This document shows, piece after piece, positions 51,457 to 60,481 of a stretch of DNA of 64,000 nucleotides. Source of the DNA: Myxococcales bacterium (lineage in GTDB: Bacteria; Myxococcota_A; Polyangia; Palsa-1104; JAEUJZ01); contig JAEUJZ010000088.1 of NCBI GenBank assembly GCA_016794505.1, positions 58,436-122,435 of the forward strand, in the 5' to 3' direction. Positions within the stretch are counted from its first letter, which is position 1, and each line of letters starts with the position of its first letter. The notes beneath the pieces are model-generated. The model was not told the DNA's origin. It did no database searches and saw only the letters and a list, made by a program, of their open reading frames with translations. The position numbers and the translations under genes are program-made.

Positions 51457-52394
51457 GCTGCCCCCTCACCTGCCCTCGCCACAGGCAACGAGGACCGCTC
51501 GGCAGCGCGCAGCTGAGCAGAGCGAGCGCGCGGGTTTTCCGCGATCTCTTCATCCGACGGAGCGCCCGCTCGTCGCGTCAGTACCACCCATGGCGGCTGC
51601 TTCAGTGACTGCTTGGCCAGACGATCCTCTAGCGAATGGAACGTCAGAATGATCAGACGCCCACCTGGGGCCAGCAGCGTCGGAGCCACCTGCAGAAGCT
51701 GATGCAGCTGACGCAGCTCGTCATTTACGGCAATGCGCAGCGCCTGAAAGGTCCGCGTCGCCGGGTGCTTGTGGTGATCTTTGGAAGAGCCGCTGTGCCG
51801 ACGAACCACGTCCGCCAGCGCCAAGGTATCGCTGAGCAACCCATCGGCGTACGCCTGCTTCAAGCCCGCAGCAATACGGCGGCTGTTGCGCTCTTCACCA
51901 TAGTGAAACAGCACGTCGGCCAGCGTTCCCTCGTCGAGTCGGCCAATCAGTGCCAGCGCTGTCTCGCCGCTGGTCTCGTCCATGCGCATGTCGATGGGGC
52001 CGCGTCGCTGGAAGGAAAACCCCCGCGCCGCTTGGTCAAGCTGCATGGACGACACGCCGAGGTCTGCGATAAGGCCTGAGAGCAGCGGAGCCCCCTGCGC
52101 CGCGAGCAGGCTGGCCACGTCGCTGAAGCGGCCATGGATCGGCACAAATCGCTCGCCGAAGCGCTGCAGTCGGTCTGAGGCCACCTTCAGGGCCTGTAGG
52201 TCGCGATCGATGCCAAAGACCCGCCCATCGGGGCCGCTGCGCAAGAGGATCTGCTCGCTGTGTCCCCCCGCGCCCAGCGTCGCATCGCAATACACGCCCC
52301 CCGCCTGCGGATTGAGCAGGCTCAGCACCTCATCCACCATTACAGAGCGGTGCGGGGGCGCCTCGATCGGCGGGCATTCTTGCAGGGCGAGCAT
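51453..52394 (-). CDS. rsmH: 16S rRNA (cytosine1402-N4)-methyltransferase
   Basis: 313 aa. RsmH (MraW) methylates N4 of C1402 in 16S rRNA. Conserved blocks: HRSVMVDEVLSLL, DATLGAGGHSEQIL at the SAM site, GLIADLGVSSMQLDQAARGFSF, MRMDETSG, and the C-terminal LTFHSLEDRLAK. It heads the dcw cluster here. mraZ, usually just upstream, is absent. The start is 52394, without an obvious Shine-Dalgarno. Confidence 0.97.
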   Translation of the reverse strand: MLALQECPPIEAPPHRSVMVDEVLSLLNPQAGGVYCDATLGAGGHSEQILLRSGPDGRVFGIDRDLQALKVASDRLQRFGERFVPIHGRFSDVASLLAAQGAPLLSGLIADLGVSSMQLDQAARGFSFQRRGPIDMRMDETSGETALALIGRLDEGTLADVLFHYGEERNSRRIAAGLKQAYADGLLSDTLALADVVRRHSGSSKDHHKHPATRTFQALRIAVNDELRQLHQLLQVAPTLLAPGGRLIILTFHSLEDRLAKQSLKQPPWVVLTRRAGAPSDEEIAENPRARSAQLRAAERSSLPVARAGEGAA

Positions 52395-52414
52395 GGTGTG
52401 GCACTACGGCAGGC

Positions 52415-52444
52415 CATCTACTCACCGTCGACGGAGAGTGTCAA
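52415..52444 (-). promoter_or_regulatory. Putative promoter of the dcw cluster
   Basis: On the minus strand a perfect -35 TTGACA (52444-52439) is followed after 18 bases by TAGATG (52420-52415), a weak -10. The spacer contains the 10-base palindrome CCGTCGACGG (52425-52434). Transcription would start close to the rsmH ATG at 52394, leaving a leader of only about 15 bases. Supported by sequence only. Confidence 0.45.
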
Positions 52445-52626
52445 GTTTTCACCGTGGCCAGGACCGGGTCTGGCATCCCCCGGTGCGCAGGCATCGCAGC
52501 TGCTGGCGCACAACGTCGGGTCTTGCAGAGCACCACCGTCCGCTCTGCGCTCCCCTTGCTGCGGCATGTGCCGTGGTGTTTTTCGCCGACGGCCGGCTGA
52601 TGTGCCCGTGATAGGCTGAGTCCTCC

Positions 52627-53226
52627 ATGAGACCCTCTCGATCTTCCTTTGCCGGTGTGCTCGCTGGCGGTCTTCTGACGGCCGGCATCGCGTCGTTTTT
52701 ATCCCTGCCACAGGTGGCGTGGTCCGCCGCAGCCGCTGAGCCCGCCGCCGCCCCGACGGCCAAGCCCGCCGCCGCCCCGACGGCCAAGCCCGCCGCCGCC
52801 CCGACGGCCAAGCCTGCCCCGCCGGCCGAGTCGAGCAAGCCCGCGGCCGGCCAAGCCAAGCCTGCGCACCCGCCAAGCTGCGAGGTCGAGCTCACCGGAA
52901 AAATCATCGGCCCGCTTCCCGCAGGCATGACCTATTGGGTCTATGTCGCCGAGGGTGACTGCCTGGCCAAGAACGCCAAGATCCTTGGCACCATGCGCGG
53001 CAGCGAAGCCGGCAGCTTTGGCATCGAGGTGTTTTCGCGCTGGGGTGCCGACTTGACGGTGTGCGCCTCTGCCGCCAAGACACCCGAGTCCCCGACGAAG
53101 CTGTACGGAAAGCTGCCGCGCGTCCTGCATGCCGAAGCGACGGGCGAGGTGATGTTTGAAAAGCTGGAGATCAAGCTGAAGCCAGGCCCCGAGCGCGTCT
53201 TCCCCAAAGCGGTCAGCGGTTCCTAA
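52627..53226 (+). CDS. Exported protein with Ala/Pro/Lys repeats
   Basis: 199 aa. Signal peptide or anchor in the first 35 residues, then three exact copies of an eight-residue unit (PAAAPTAK) and a further Pro/Ala linker. A C-terminal domain of about 115 residues follows (CEVELTGKIIGPLPAGMTYWVYVAEGDC, LTVCASAAK, EVMFEKLEIKL), with three cysteines and a beta-sandwich feel. Unknown family. Convergent with folK, overlapping it by 14 bases. Confidence 0.7.
   Translation: MRPSRSSFAGVLAGGLLTAGIASFLSLPQVAWSAAAAEPAAAPTAKPAAAPTAKPAAAPTAKPAPPAESSKPAAGQAKPAHPPSCEVELTGKIIGPLPAGMTYWVYVAEGDCLAKNAKILGTMRGSEAGSFGIEVFSRWGADLTVCASAAKTPESPTKLYGKLPRVLHAEATGEVMFEKLEIKLKPGPERVFPKAVSGS
52741..52812 (+). repeat. 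Three exact 24-base tandem repeats
   Basis: CCCGCCGCCGCCCCGACGGC followed by CAAG recurs at 52741-52764, 52765-52788 and 52789-52812, coding eight residues each. A degenerate partial copy follows. Identity at every position points to recent slippage, and copy number may vary among strains. Confidence 0.9.
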
Positions 53227-53707
53227 GCGATTCGATCAGCACCGACAGCGGACCGCGCGGATGGACGCCCAGCGCCGGAAGCCGCTCACGCCAGCCAGTC
53301 GGACAGCGCTCGGGTGCAACCTCGTGCAGCGGCGCCAACACGAAGCGGCGCTCGGCAAAGCGAGGGTGCGGCAAGACCAGATCGGGGCTGCACAGACAGC
53401 GGTCGCCGAAAAATAGGACATCGATATCGAGCGTGCGCGGTCCCCAATGTACGTCGCGGGTGCGGCCCGCCGCCGCTTCAATGGCCTGGCAGCGCCGCAA
53501 GAACGCGTGGGGATCAAGCGCAGTATCCAGGCTGGCCACCAGGTTGAAAAAGGCCCCTTGCTGCGCGGGACCACCGACGGGATCGGTCTCGAACACCTGC
53601 GACACCGCAACAAGCGGCGCAAGCTCACGCAACGCGAAGCTCAGGTTGTGAGCGCGCGGCCCCAGGTTGCTGCCCAGGGCTACGATGGCGCGTTCGACAG
53701 ACGGCAT
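53213..53707 (-). CDS. folK: 2-amino-4-hydroxy-6-hydroxymethyldihydropteridine pyrophosphokinase
   Basis: 164 aa from the ATG at 53707 with AAGGGG upstream. HPPK passes pyrophosphate from ATP to hydroxymethyl-dihydropterin in folate synthesis. Signature segments: AIVALGSNLGPR, VFETDPVGGPAQQGAFFNLVASLDT, WGPRTLDIDVLFFGD with the catalytic metal-binding Asp pair, and LPHPRFAERRFVLAPL. The other folate genes (folP, folB) are not here. Convergent with the repeat protein. Confidence 0.96.
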   Translation of the reverse strand: MPSVERAIVALGSNLGPRAHNLSFALRELAPLVAVSQVFETDPVGGPAQQGAFFNLVASLDTALDPHAFLRRCQAIEAAAGRTRDVHWGPRTLDIDVLFFGDRCLCSPDLVLPHPRFAERRFVLAPLHEVAPERCPTGWRERLPALGVHPRGPLSVLIESLRNR

Positions 53708-53807
53708 GCCCCTTGGTAGCACGGCCCGCCGCTTGGACGCACGCCCTTGCCGCGTTGCGTCAAAAGGCATTGATCGCCTTAGCGTGCCGCGTCAAACTGC
53801 CGCCGCT

Positions 53808-54923
53808 ATGAGCGCCAAAGCAAGCCCGAAAAAGAAGAAAGTCACCCGCAGCACCACCCGCAGCACGGATCGCACAGCGCTGGCCACCGCTCCGACAGCA
53901 GACGATGCAAGTGTAGAGAGCGCCGCTGCCGCCGCAGAGGTTGCTGAGCACGCCGTGCCCGCTATCGCGCCGCCGAGCGTCGCAGAAGCCGCGCCCATGG
54001 CCGAGCCCATTCCCGCCAGCCCTGCCGTCGCTGAGCTGCCGACGGATGTGCCGCCGGCTGGCAGCGAGCCGAGCGATGTAATCGCTGCCGAGCCGCGGCC
54101 CGCTGCGTCGGCTGAGCCGACCCAACCTGATGTCGCTGCTGTCGCAGAGCTCGCCGAGCTCAGCCTGGAGCAGCCCGCTGTGCCAGCAGATCCTCAGGCC
54201 GTCCCCGCGGTCCAGACCTCTGCCTTGGATCTGCCCAGCAGCGAGGCCTCTTCGACGCAGGCGATGCAGGCCATTCGTCGGGCCCTGCCCTCGCGCGAGC
54301 AAGCGGTCGCCGCGCTGCGTCTGTTTTCGCTGCGGCAGAGCCTGCTTTCGGCCGTCGATCTTCTGCTGCCCAGCCAGGGCGTGATCTTGGACGTCGGCTG
54401 CGGCGCGGGCCTGGTGACGGCGTATCTGGCGCAGACTGCTCCGGGGCGCGTGCTGATCGGCATCGACAACCAGCCGACGCAGATCCAGCGCGCCGAGCGC
54501 TTGGCCCGCGACCTGGGGCTGGCGCAGAACCGCTACCTGCTCGGCGATGTGCAGACGGTCGAGCTTCCGACGGGCGTCGCCGCGATCTACGCCATCGATG
54601 CGCTTTCTCACCTGCCGCTCTCGGCCCATGAAGAGGTGCTGGCTCGCTTGGCGTCCCTTCTGCAACCAGGCGGGATGCTGATTATCAAAGAGCGCACCAC
54701 CGAGTCGCTGTTGGGCACGCGCGTGGCCGAGCTCATCGACTGGACGGTGCATCAGACCCTGACCCGCGTGCTCGGCGAGCCACAGACTGCTGGTTCCGAC
54801 GCGAGCTACCGCCATCACGAAGACTGGCTGGCCCTTTTGCGTCGGCAAGGTCTGCGCGCACGCGCCGGCTTGGTGCCCGATCTTTTTCAGCCGCACGTGC
54901 TGTTGACAGCGACGCGGCTGTAG
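53808..54923 (+). CDS. SAM-dependent methyltransferase with long low-complexity N-terminus
   Basis: 371 aa from the ATG at 53808. The first roughly 150 residues are Ala/Pro/Glu-rich and lysine-basic at the start (AKASPKKKKVTRSTTRS), with no fold. The catalytic part follows: VILDVGCGAGLVTAYLA is the SAM-binding motif, then DNQPTQIQRAERLARDLGL and a methyltransferase-11 or -25-like core (IYAIDALSHLPLSAHEEVLARLASLLQPGGMLIIKE). Small-molecule or lipid substrates are possible. The basic tail could bind nucleic acid or membrane. Confidence 0.8.
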   Translation: MSAKASPKKKKVTRSTTRSTDRTALATAPTADDASVESAAAAAEVAEHAVPAIAPPSVAEAAPMAEPIPASPAVAELPTDVPPAGSEPSDVIAAEPRPAASAEPTQPDVAAVAELAELSLEQPAVPADPQAVPAVQTSALDLPSSEASSTQAMQAIRRALPSREQAVAALRLFSLRQSLLSAVDLLLPSQGVILDVGCGAGLVTAYLAQTAPGRVLIGIDNQPTQIQRAERLARDLGLAQNRYLLGDVQTVELPTGVAAIYAIDALSHLPLSAHEEVLARLASLLQPGGMLIIKERTTESLLGTRVAELIDWTVHQTLTRVLGEPQTAGSDASYRHHEDWLALLRRQGLRARAGLVPDLFQPHVLLTATRL

Positions 54924-54951
54924 CCATGCCGGCACGCCGCAGCTTGCGCTT

Positions 54952-55476
54952 TTAGTTCACGCGCGTGGCGATCTGCAGCTCGCTGGACACACACGTCAGC
55001 GAGTCCCTTTGGTCGATGGCGGCCTGCCGGGTACACCCGCTGGCTGGGATGCTCGACTGCAGCCTGTAGCGGCGAAACTCGACACGCAGCCCGCTATCGC
55101 CTTGCCGGACCGCGCTTGAGACCGAGTGCGAAAGCGCGCAGCTAGAGCCCGAGCTTGTCGCGGTATAGGTGTCGTCGGTCCAGCCATCGCTTGCGGGCGT
55201 CGTAAAGCGAATCGACAAGAGCCCCAGGTCCAGACACGAGGATGGCGCAGTCGAGTAACAGAGCTCGTATTTGTAGGCCTGCGTGCCGAGCAGGTTGACG
55301 GGTTCGAGTCGAAAGATCGAGACGCCAGCCACCGGAGAGCCGGGGCCACAGCCAGTCTTGTCCTCGGTGTGGATCGAAGCTTGGTACACCCCCGACAGAT
55401 CCGGCGGCCCCAGTACCCCGCAGGCTCCGAAGCAGCTCACAACGATGGCAGCAAACAGGGCCGGTCTCGTTTTCAT
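54952..55476 (-). CDS. Lipoprotein of unknown function
   Basis: 174 aa. The signal peptide ends SCFGAC, a plausible lipobox. Beta-strand-rich mature part with eight or so cysteines (CGPGSPVAG, YELCYSTAPSSC, SSCALSHS, GCTRQAA), probably disulfide-bonded. No family recognised. It lies 99 bases after the propeller-like gene on the same strand and could be the last gene of that operon. Confidence 0.65.
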   Translation of the reverse strand: MKTRPALFAAIVVSCFGACGVLGPPDLSGVYQASIHTEDKTGCGPGSPVAGVSIFRLEPVNLLGTQAYKYELCYSTAPSSCLDLGLLSIRFTTPASDGWTDDTYTATSSGSSCALSHSVSSAVRQGDSGLRVEFRRYRLQSSIPASGCTRQAAIDQRDSLTCVSSELQIATRVN

Positions 55477-55575
55477 GGCTTGGCCTTGGGCTTGGACTGG
55501 GGCTTGGCCTTGGGTCGGGGCAGCATGGCACGCAGCGGCGCCAAGCTGCGGGCAGATTGGGTTGGCGAATTGCAG

Positions 55576-58062
55576 CTACGGCATATAGCGCATGAGTATG
55601 CCGCTACTACCGACTACCCATGCGTCATTGGTAGCACCTGTCCAGATACCATTCAGGCTTATATTGCGTACTGCCGGTTCCATGATGGACCAGGTTGCTC
55701 CGTCGTATCGCAGGACAACGTTTGGGAAATTGCCAACTGCCAAAATATGATTCGCACCCGTTCCCCAGATATCGTTCAACGAGCTCGTTGTCAATGTTCC
55801 ACTTTGGCTTGGGGTCGTCCAGTTCGAGCCATCAAAGAAGGTCATCGTGCCACTCGATCCGACCGCCCAGAATCGTGTATTGGGCGTGTTATAACCCCAG
55901 ACCGCGCGCAGTGAGGCAGAGCTTGCGGCCCCAGCAACGGTCTGTGCATTCCATTGCAGATTAAACGTAGGTGGCAAAGAAGCATAGCGGATCGTGTTGC
56001 AGCTCGTCGCACTACCGGATGGGCACTGACCGTTAGAACCTACCGCCACAACATTGCTTTGACTGGTTCCATGCAGACCGAATAGGCTGCCGGTTGTGAT
56101 GACGTTGCTCTGTCCATTGACAGCCAGCGCATTGCCATCGTAGTACGCGATGGTGCTGCCAAAAGCGCCCACCGCCCAGACCGCCGAGGCCGAGCTGCCC
56201 CACACGGCGCGCAGCTCAGCCGTCGTAGCGGTGCTGGATCCAGGAACTGCAGCCCACATCGTACCGTTGTACTTTAGGAACGTACCAGAGGTGCCGACGG
56301 CAAAGACATTGCTGAGGTTAAAGCCCCAGACGTTGAGCAGCGTACTTGATGAATTCGAGGGACTAGCACTCCAGGATTCGCCATCGAAGTGACGTATAGT
56401 TCCGCTGCTGCCGACTGCCCACACATCGCTCGGGGAATTACCCCATACATTAAATAATGTATAGTTTTGTGCAGGCGTCGAAATCTGCGGAACAGTCCAT
56501 GCCTGTCCATCATAGTGCAACAGTAATCCAAGATCACCAACGGCCCATGCATCTGTTAGCGAGCTGGCGTACACACCAAATACGGTCAAGTTCCCAGGAG
56601 CCGCAGTGAACTGCCAAGAATTGTTGTCAAAGCGACTGCCACCGATCCCGCCGCCTAAGCTCGTGCCAACGGCGATAGCACCATTTCCAGTAACAGACAG
56701 AGCGTATGTGGTCGAGATACCAATGGTACCGCTCATCGGATCCAGCGACCATGCGGTTCCATTGTAGCGGATCACTCGGCCGCCGCTGCCCACTGCAATA
56801 ATGCGGTCTTTGGCTGTGCCAGAAATGGCATACAGCGTATTGCCAGAAAGCAGCGCCATTGCAGCGCTATCCACGGCCCAGCTTGTGCCGTTAAAACGCA
56901 AAACGATATTGCTGCCCACGGCCCAGACATCGTCGGCGGCGCTGCCCCAGATGCCAAGCAGCGTGTTGGTCGTCAGCGCGCGACTGCCGGCAAACTCGGA
57001 CCAGTTGGTGCCGTTGTAACGCAGGATGACGCCAGAGCTGCCGACGGCCCAGTAGTCGTTCGGCGCGCTGCCCCAGACGGCGCGCAGGGTCTGCGGGCTT
57101 CCCGACGGCACCGAGCCACTTTGCGGCGACACCTTCCAGCCGTTTCCGTCGTACTGCATCAGGCCGCTGTTGGTCCCAACCGCCCAGATGTTCGTCGGGC
57201 TGACGCCATAGACGCCGTAGAAATCGGTGGGGGCCAGCCCAGACGGGCCGCCGCCCGACCAAGCACCGCCGTCGAAATGCAGGATGGTGGCCGAGTCGCC
57301 AACCGCCCAGATATCGTCGGTGGCCGCGCCCCAGATGGCCCGCATGGGGTTGGCTTGCGGCAGCGGGCTGTACCAGCACCAGTTGTCTTTGCTGCAGACG
57401 CGACCCGCGAAGCCGACACGCACCGTGCCGGGCGCATTGAACGTGAAGCTGCACGTGCCCGCCGCCTTGCACAGCCCGTCGAAGCTAACGCCGTACACCT
57501 TGTTGTCGACCGTCGGGGCCAGCGTGACCTGCGTGCCCACGGGGAAGTCCCCGGAACAGGTGACGGCCTTGCCATTGGTGGCGCTGCAGTCGATGCCCGG
57601 CGGCGTCGAGGTGATCTTGCCAGTGCCATACAACTCGACGCGCAGCGCGCACTGCTTGGTCGCCCCAACTGCCGAGGACGAAATCGGCACGGAAAGCCGC
57701 ACAAACGTCGGGGGCGCTGGCTTGACCTGCACCTCGGCCTGGCCCTTGGCGACCACGCAGTTGTCGGCGGAGTGACCGACGATGCTCACGGCGAGCACGC
57801 CATTTGTGTTGCGGGGCAGAAAGATGGCGAACTTGTCCAGGCGCTGCGTCAGGTCGGGGATGGGAGCCAGCGACGCGCGGCCATCCAGCGTCGTCGAGAC
57901 CGACAGCGATGAGACACTGCCCGTCAGGCCCTCGACGGTAACCAGGACCGTGATGTCGTCTGAGCCGGAATCATACGGGCCACAGCCGGTGCGCGTCCCC
58001 ACCAAGAGCAGCGCAAATATCGATACCAAAATCGTGGATATGATTCGTGCATTAAACTTCAT
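55576..58062 (-). CDS. Propeller-like repeat lipoprotein (about 14 IWG..WAVG repeats)
   Basis: 828 aa from the ATG at 58062, with TAGGAGT ahead. A signal peptide ends TRTGC, a plausible lipobox. Residues about 30-220 form two or three beta-sandwich-like parts, the second with Cys and a FNAPGTV motif. From about residue 230 come roughly 14 copies of a 40-45 residue unit with IWG-x(4)-D-x-WAVG-x(6)-Y/F-DG-x-W. These should form one or two beta-propellers. Blades beyond the fourth are coded in AT-richer DNA than the rest. It follows the TPR gene by 27 bases. Ligand unknown. Confidence 0.85.
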   Translation of the reverse strand: MKFNARIISTILVSIFALLLVGTRTGCGPYDSGSDDITVLVTVEGLTGSVSSLSVSTTLDGRASLAPIPDLTQRLDKFAIFLPRNTNGVLAVSIVGHSADNCVVAKGQAEVQVKPAPPTFVRLSVPISSSAVGATKQCALRVELYGTGKITSTPPGIDCSATNGKAVTCSGDFPVGTQVTLAPTVDNKVYGVSFDGLCKAAGTCSFTFNAPGTVRVGFAGRVCSKDNWCWYSPLPQANPMRAIWGAATDDIWAVGDSATILHFDGGAWSGGGPSGLAPTDFYGVYGVSPTNIWAVGTNSGLMQYDGNGWKVSPQSGSVPSGSPQTLRAVWGSAPNDYWAVGSSGVILRYNGTNWSEFAGSRALTTNTLLGIWGSAADDVWAVGSNIVLRFNGTSWAVDSAAMALLSGNTLYAISGTAKDRIIAVGSGGRVIRYNGTAWSLDPMSGTIGISTTYALSVTGNGAIAVGTSLGGGIGGSRFDNNSWQFTAAPGNLTVFGVYASSLTDAWAVGDLGLLLHYDGQAWTVPQISTPAQNYTLFNVWGNSPSDVWAVGSSGTIRHFDGESWSASPSNSSSTLLNVWGFNLSNVFAVGTSGTFLKYNGTMWAAVPGSSTATTAELRAVWGSSASAVWAVGAFGSTIAYYDGNALAVNGQSNVITTGSLFGLHGTSQSNVVAVGSNGQCPSGSATSCNTIRYASLPPTFNLQWNAQTVAGAASSASLRAVWGYNTPNTRFWAVGSSGTMTFFDGSNWTTPSQSGTLTTSSLNDIWGTGANHILAVGNFPNVVLRYDGATWSIMEPAVRNISLNGIWTGATNDAWVVGSSGILMRYMP

Positions 58063-58089
58063 CACAGGACTCCTATAGTGAATCAAAGC

Positions 58090-58761
58090 CTAAAACATCG
58101 GCCGGACCCCAGTGATATCGGGATCCAGCATAGGGTCAGGGGTGGGCTTGGTCGCAAAATAGATGCCTGTTGCGACCCCGGCACCGACGACCACTACGCC
58201 TGTAACCACCACGGCCCAGAACCAACCTTTCTTGTATATCGGCTTGCCCTCAGACCCCGGTGCCACGGGTGTCAGCGGCCGGGTCAAAGGGGGCGGTGGC
58301 GGCTCGGCGCTGGGGTCCGTCTTCACTGGATCGGGCTTGCTGGGCTCGGCCGGTGCGTCCCGGATCAGCGCCTTGGTCTCGGCGATATACACCGCCAGTT
58401 TTTCCTGCAGATCGTTATCCGTCTTTGCGGCATCCTGGCAGCGTTGATAGTAATCTAACGCTTCTTTGGGGCGTCCGAGCTTTTGTAATGTACGACCTAT
58501 ATTTATCAACAAAATTGGCGTCTGCCTTCGTTCATAGGCCCCCATGAACATCTTTAATGCAGCACCGTAATCCTGTTCTTTATATAGATTCTTTCCTTTT
58601 ACAAACAGGCTGCGGCACACCTCATCTTGATTGCAGCCCTCATCCGACGGATTGGCCGCCCGTGCCCCGCCGGTCATCACCAACAGCAGCACCAGCACAC
58701 TGAGCCCGTGTGCCAGGGCGCATCTTTGACTAGTCCAAGACAGTGAGATTGCCCTTTTCAT
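58090..58761 (-). CDS. Exported TPR-like protein with C-terminal membrane span
   Basis: 223 aa; AAAGGG precedes the ATG at 58761. A signal peptide or anchor (about residues 15-35, ending GARA) is followed by two or three TPR-like helices (AALKMFMGAYERRQTPILLINIGRTLQKLGRPKEALDYYQRC). A Pro-rich PAEPSKPDPV linker and one further span (GWFWAVVVTGVVVVGAGVATGIYF) come next, with a short tail. It overlaps the kinase gene by 32 bases and is followed by the propeller gene, so the three should be coexpressed. Confidence 0.8.
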   Translation of the reverse strand: MKRAISLSWTSQRCALAHGLSVLVLLLVMTGGARAANPSDEGCNQDEVCRSLFVKGKNLYKEQDYGAALKMFMGAYERRQTPILLINIGRTLQKLGRPKEALDYYQRCQDAAKTDNDLQEKLAVYIAETKALIRDAPAEPSKPDPVKTDPSAEPPPPPLTRPLTPVAPGSEGKPIYKKGWFWAVVVTGVVVVGAGVATGIYFATKPTPDPMLDPDITGVRPMF

Positions 58762-60343
58762 AGCCCTTTTTGCGCCCCTTCTCGCGGGTCTTGCTCTTGC
58801 GAAGCTCGAAGCTCTGGTCGAAGTCCTGGCTCAGATCGATCTTCACCGCTTCTTCCGCATAGCCCTGCAGCACGATGCGCAGCGACTCGCTGCCCTCGCC
58901 GGCTGGGTTGTTCAGCGTAAGCGGTGTCACCCCAAGGATGTTGCCGTCGCGCTGGCGAATGACCATGGCGCCACCGGGCTGGCTGTTTACGCTCCAGCGC
59001 ACGGTCTTTTTCGGCGGCGGTGTCACGGCCTGCTCGACTTTGGGCGGCGGCGGCGGCGGCGGCGGCGGCACGGGAGGAGAAGGCGGCGGCTTGCTGAGCG
59101 TAAGCACCAGCACCAGCCCTACCGCGACGGCCCCAATCACACTGCCCACGGCGACTGCGATAGGCCAGCGCTGTCGCGGTGGCGCCTGACCGCTCGCCAA
59201 GCCCAGCGTCGATGGCGGAACGCTGGGCGGACTCTGCCCTGGCAAAGATGGCGTCGTGCCCGTGCCAGGAATCGACGCTAGAGCCATCACCACTTGGCCT
59301 GGCTGGCTGGGATGGCTGCTCGAAACCACTCCGGGCTGACTGGCAATCGCCGGCTGACCCGGTAGTGAGCCCGTACCCGGCCCCGTCGGCACGACCACCG
59401 CCCCGAGGCTGGTTCCCGAGGCACCGCCCACCGCCGGCACGACGCCGAAGACGCCGCTCATGTAACCGCCCATGCGGTCTAGCTCACCGACCACCTGCTT
59501 CATCGTCGGGCGGGCGTCTTTGTCCTTGAGCAGCATGCGCATGACAAGCTGCACCAGGGCAGCCGATGCGCTGGGATCGGCGCGCTCGCTCAAGGGCGGC
59601 GGTGGCTGCATCATGTGCTGCACGATGAGCTCACCGTGTGAGCTTCCCGCGAACGGCGGTGCCCCTGCCAAGAGCTCATAAAAAATCACGCCAAGCGAGT
59701 ACACGTCGGACTTCGAATCGGTGTGGCCTCCGCCGCGACACTGCTCGGGCGACATATAGCGCGGCGTACCCAAGAGCGCGTCGGCACGCGTGTGCGCTTC
59801 GCTATCGCCGCCTTGCGCTTCGGCCACTTTGGCGATGCCAAAGTCCAAGACCTTGCTCAGCTCGCCCCCTGGTACATCCGAGTTGGGGACGATCATGATG
59901 TTGTCCGGCTTGAGATCGCGATGCACGATGTCTTTGTCGTGCGCCGCGGCCAAGGCCGACGCCACCTGCCGTCCGATGCGAATCACGTCCCCAGAAGGCA
60001 AGCGTCCGCCGACGCGCTTGATGCGCTGACCCAGCGTCTCGCCCTTTAGGAACTCCATGACGATGTACGCCATGCCGTCGGGCAGCTGACCGTAGTCAGA
60101 CACTTGCACCAGACCGGGATGATCGATGCGATTGACGGCGCGTGCCTCGTTGAAGAAGCGGGCCGCGATGTCTTGTCGACGCGCTAGCTCGGCATGCAGG
60201 ACCTTGATGGCGACGCGGCGCTCAATCGCTTCGTGAACGCCTTCGTACACCGCACCCATGCCGCCCTTTCCGAGCAGACGGACGATGCGATATGGCCCTA
60301 TGCGCTCTAGCGTCATGATGACAGTCTGAGGGGACTTCACCAT
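58730..60343 (-). CDS. Hanks-type Ser/Thr kinase with C-terminal PEGA-like domain
   Basis: 537 aa from the ATG at 60343. Kinase domain from IGPYRIVRLLGKGGMGAVYEG: VAIKVL Lys, HRDLKPDNIMI complete, DFGIAK, SPEQ and SDVYSLGVIFYELLAG. All catalytic residues are intact, unlike the 1100-4579 protein. A Pro/Ser/Thr/Gly-rich linker, one membrane span (about WPIAVAVGSVIGAVAVGLVLVL) and a polyproline stretch lead to a PEGA-like domain (RWSVNSQPGGAMVIRQRDG) outside. Basic RKSKTREKGRKKG lies near the end. First gene of the TPR and propeller operon. Confidence 0.92.
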   Translation of the reverse strand: MVKSPQTVIMTLERIGPYRIVRLLGKGGMGAVYEGVHEAIERRVAIKVLHAELARRQDIAARFFNEARAVNRIDHPGLVQVSDYGQLPDGMAYIVMEFLKGETLGQRIKRVGGRLPSGDVIRIGRQVASALAAAHDKDIVHRDLKPDNIMIVPNSDVPGGELSKVLDFGIAKVAEAQGGDSEAHTRADALLGTPRYMSPEQCRGGGHTDSKSDVYSLGVIFYELLAGAPPFAGSSHGELIVQHMMQPPPPLSERADPSASAALVQLVMRMLLKDKDARPTMKQVVGELDRMGGYMSGVFGVVPAVGGASGTSLGAVVVPTGPGTGSLPGQPAIASQPGVVSSSHPSQPGQVVMALASIPGTGTTPSLPGQSPPSVPPSTLGLASGQAPPRQRWPIAVAVGSVIGAVAVGLVLVLTLSKPPPSPPVPPPPPPPPPKVEQAVTPPPKKTVRWSVNSQPGGAMVIRQRDGNILGVTPLTLNNPAGEGSESLRIVLQGYAEEAVKIDLSQDFDQSFELRKSKTREKGRKKGYEKGNLTVLD

Positions 60344-60481
60344 ATCGTACTTGATTCTCTCGGCGGCGAGCAAGGGCCTGAACGAGACAACGTGCGTGAC
60401 TGGGCGCGTACCGCGGCACGCTGCTGCGTCCGTCGCTCGCCCCCAGGGTCTAGAGCACGCTCACATCCGCCGTAGCACGAC

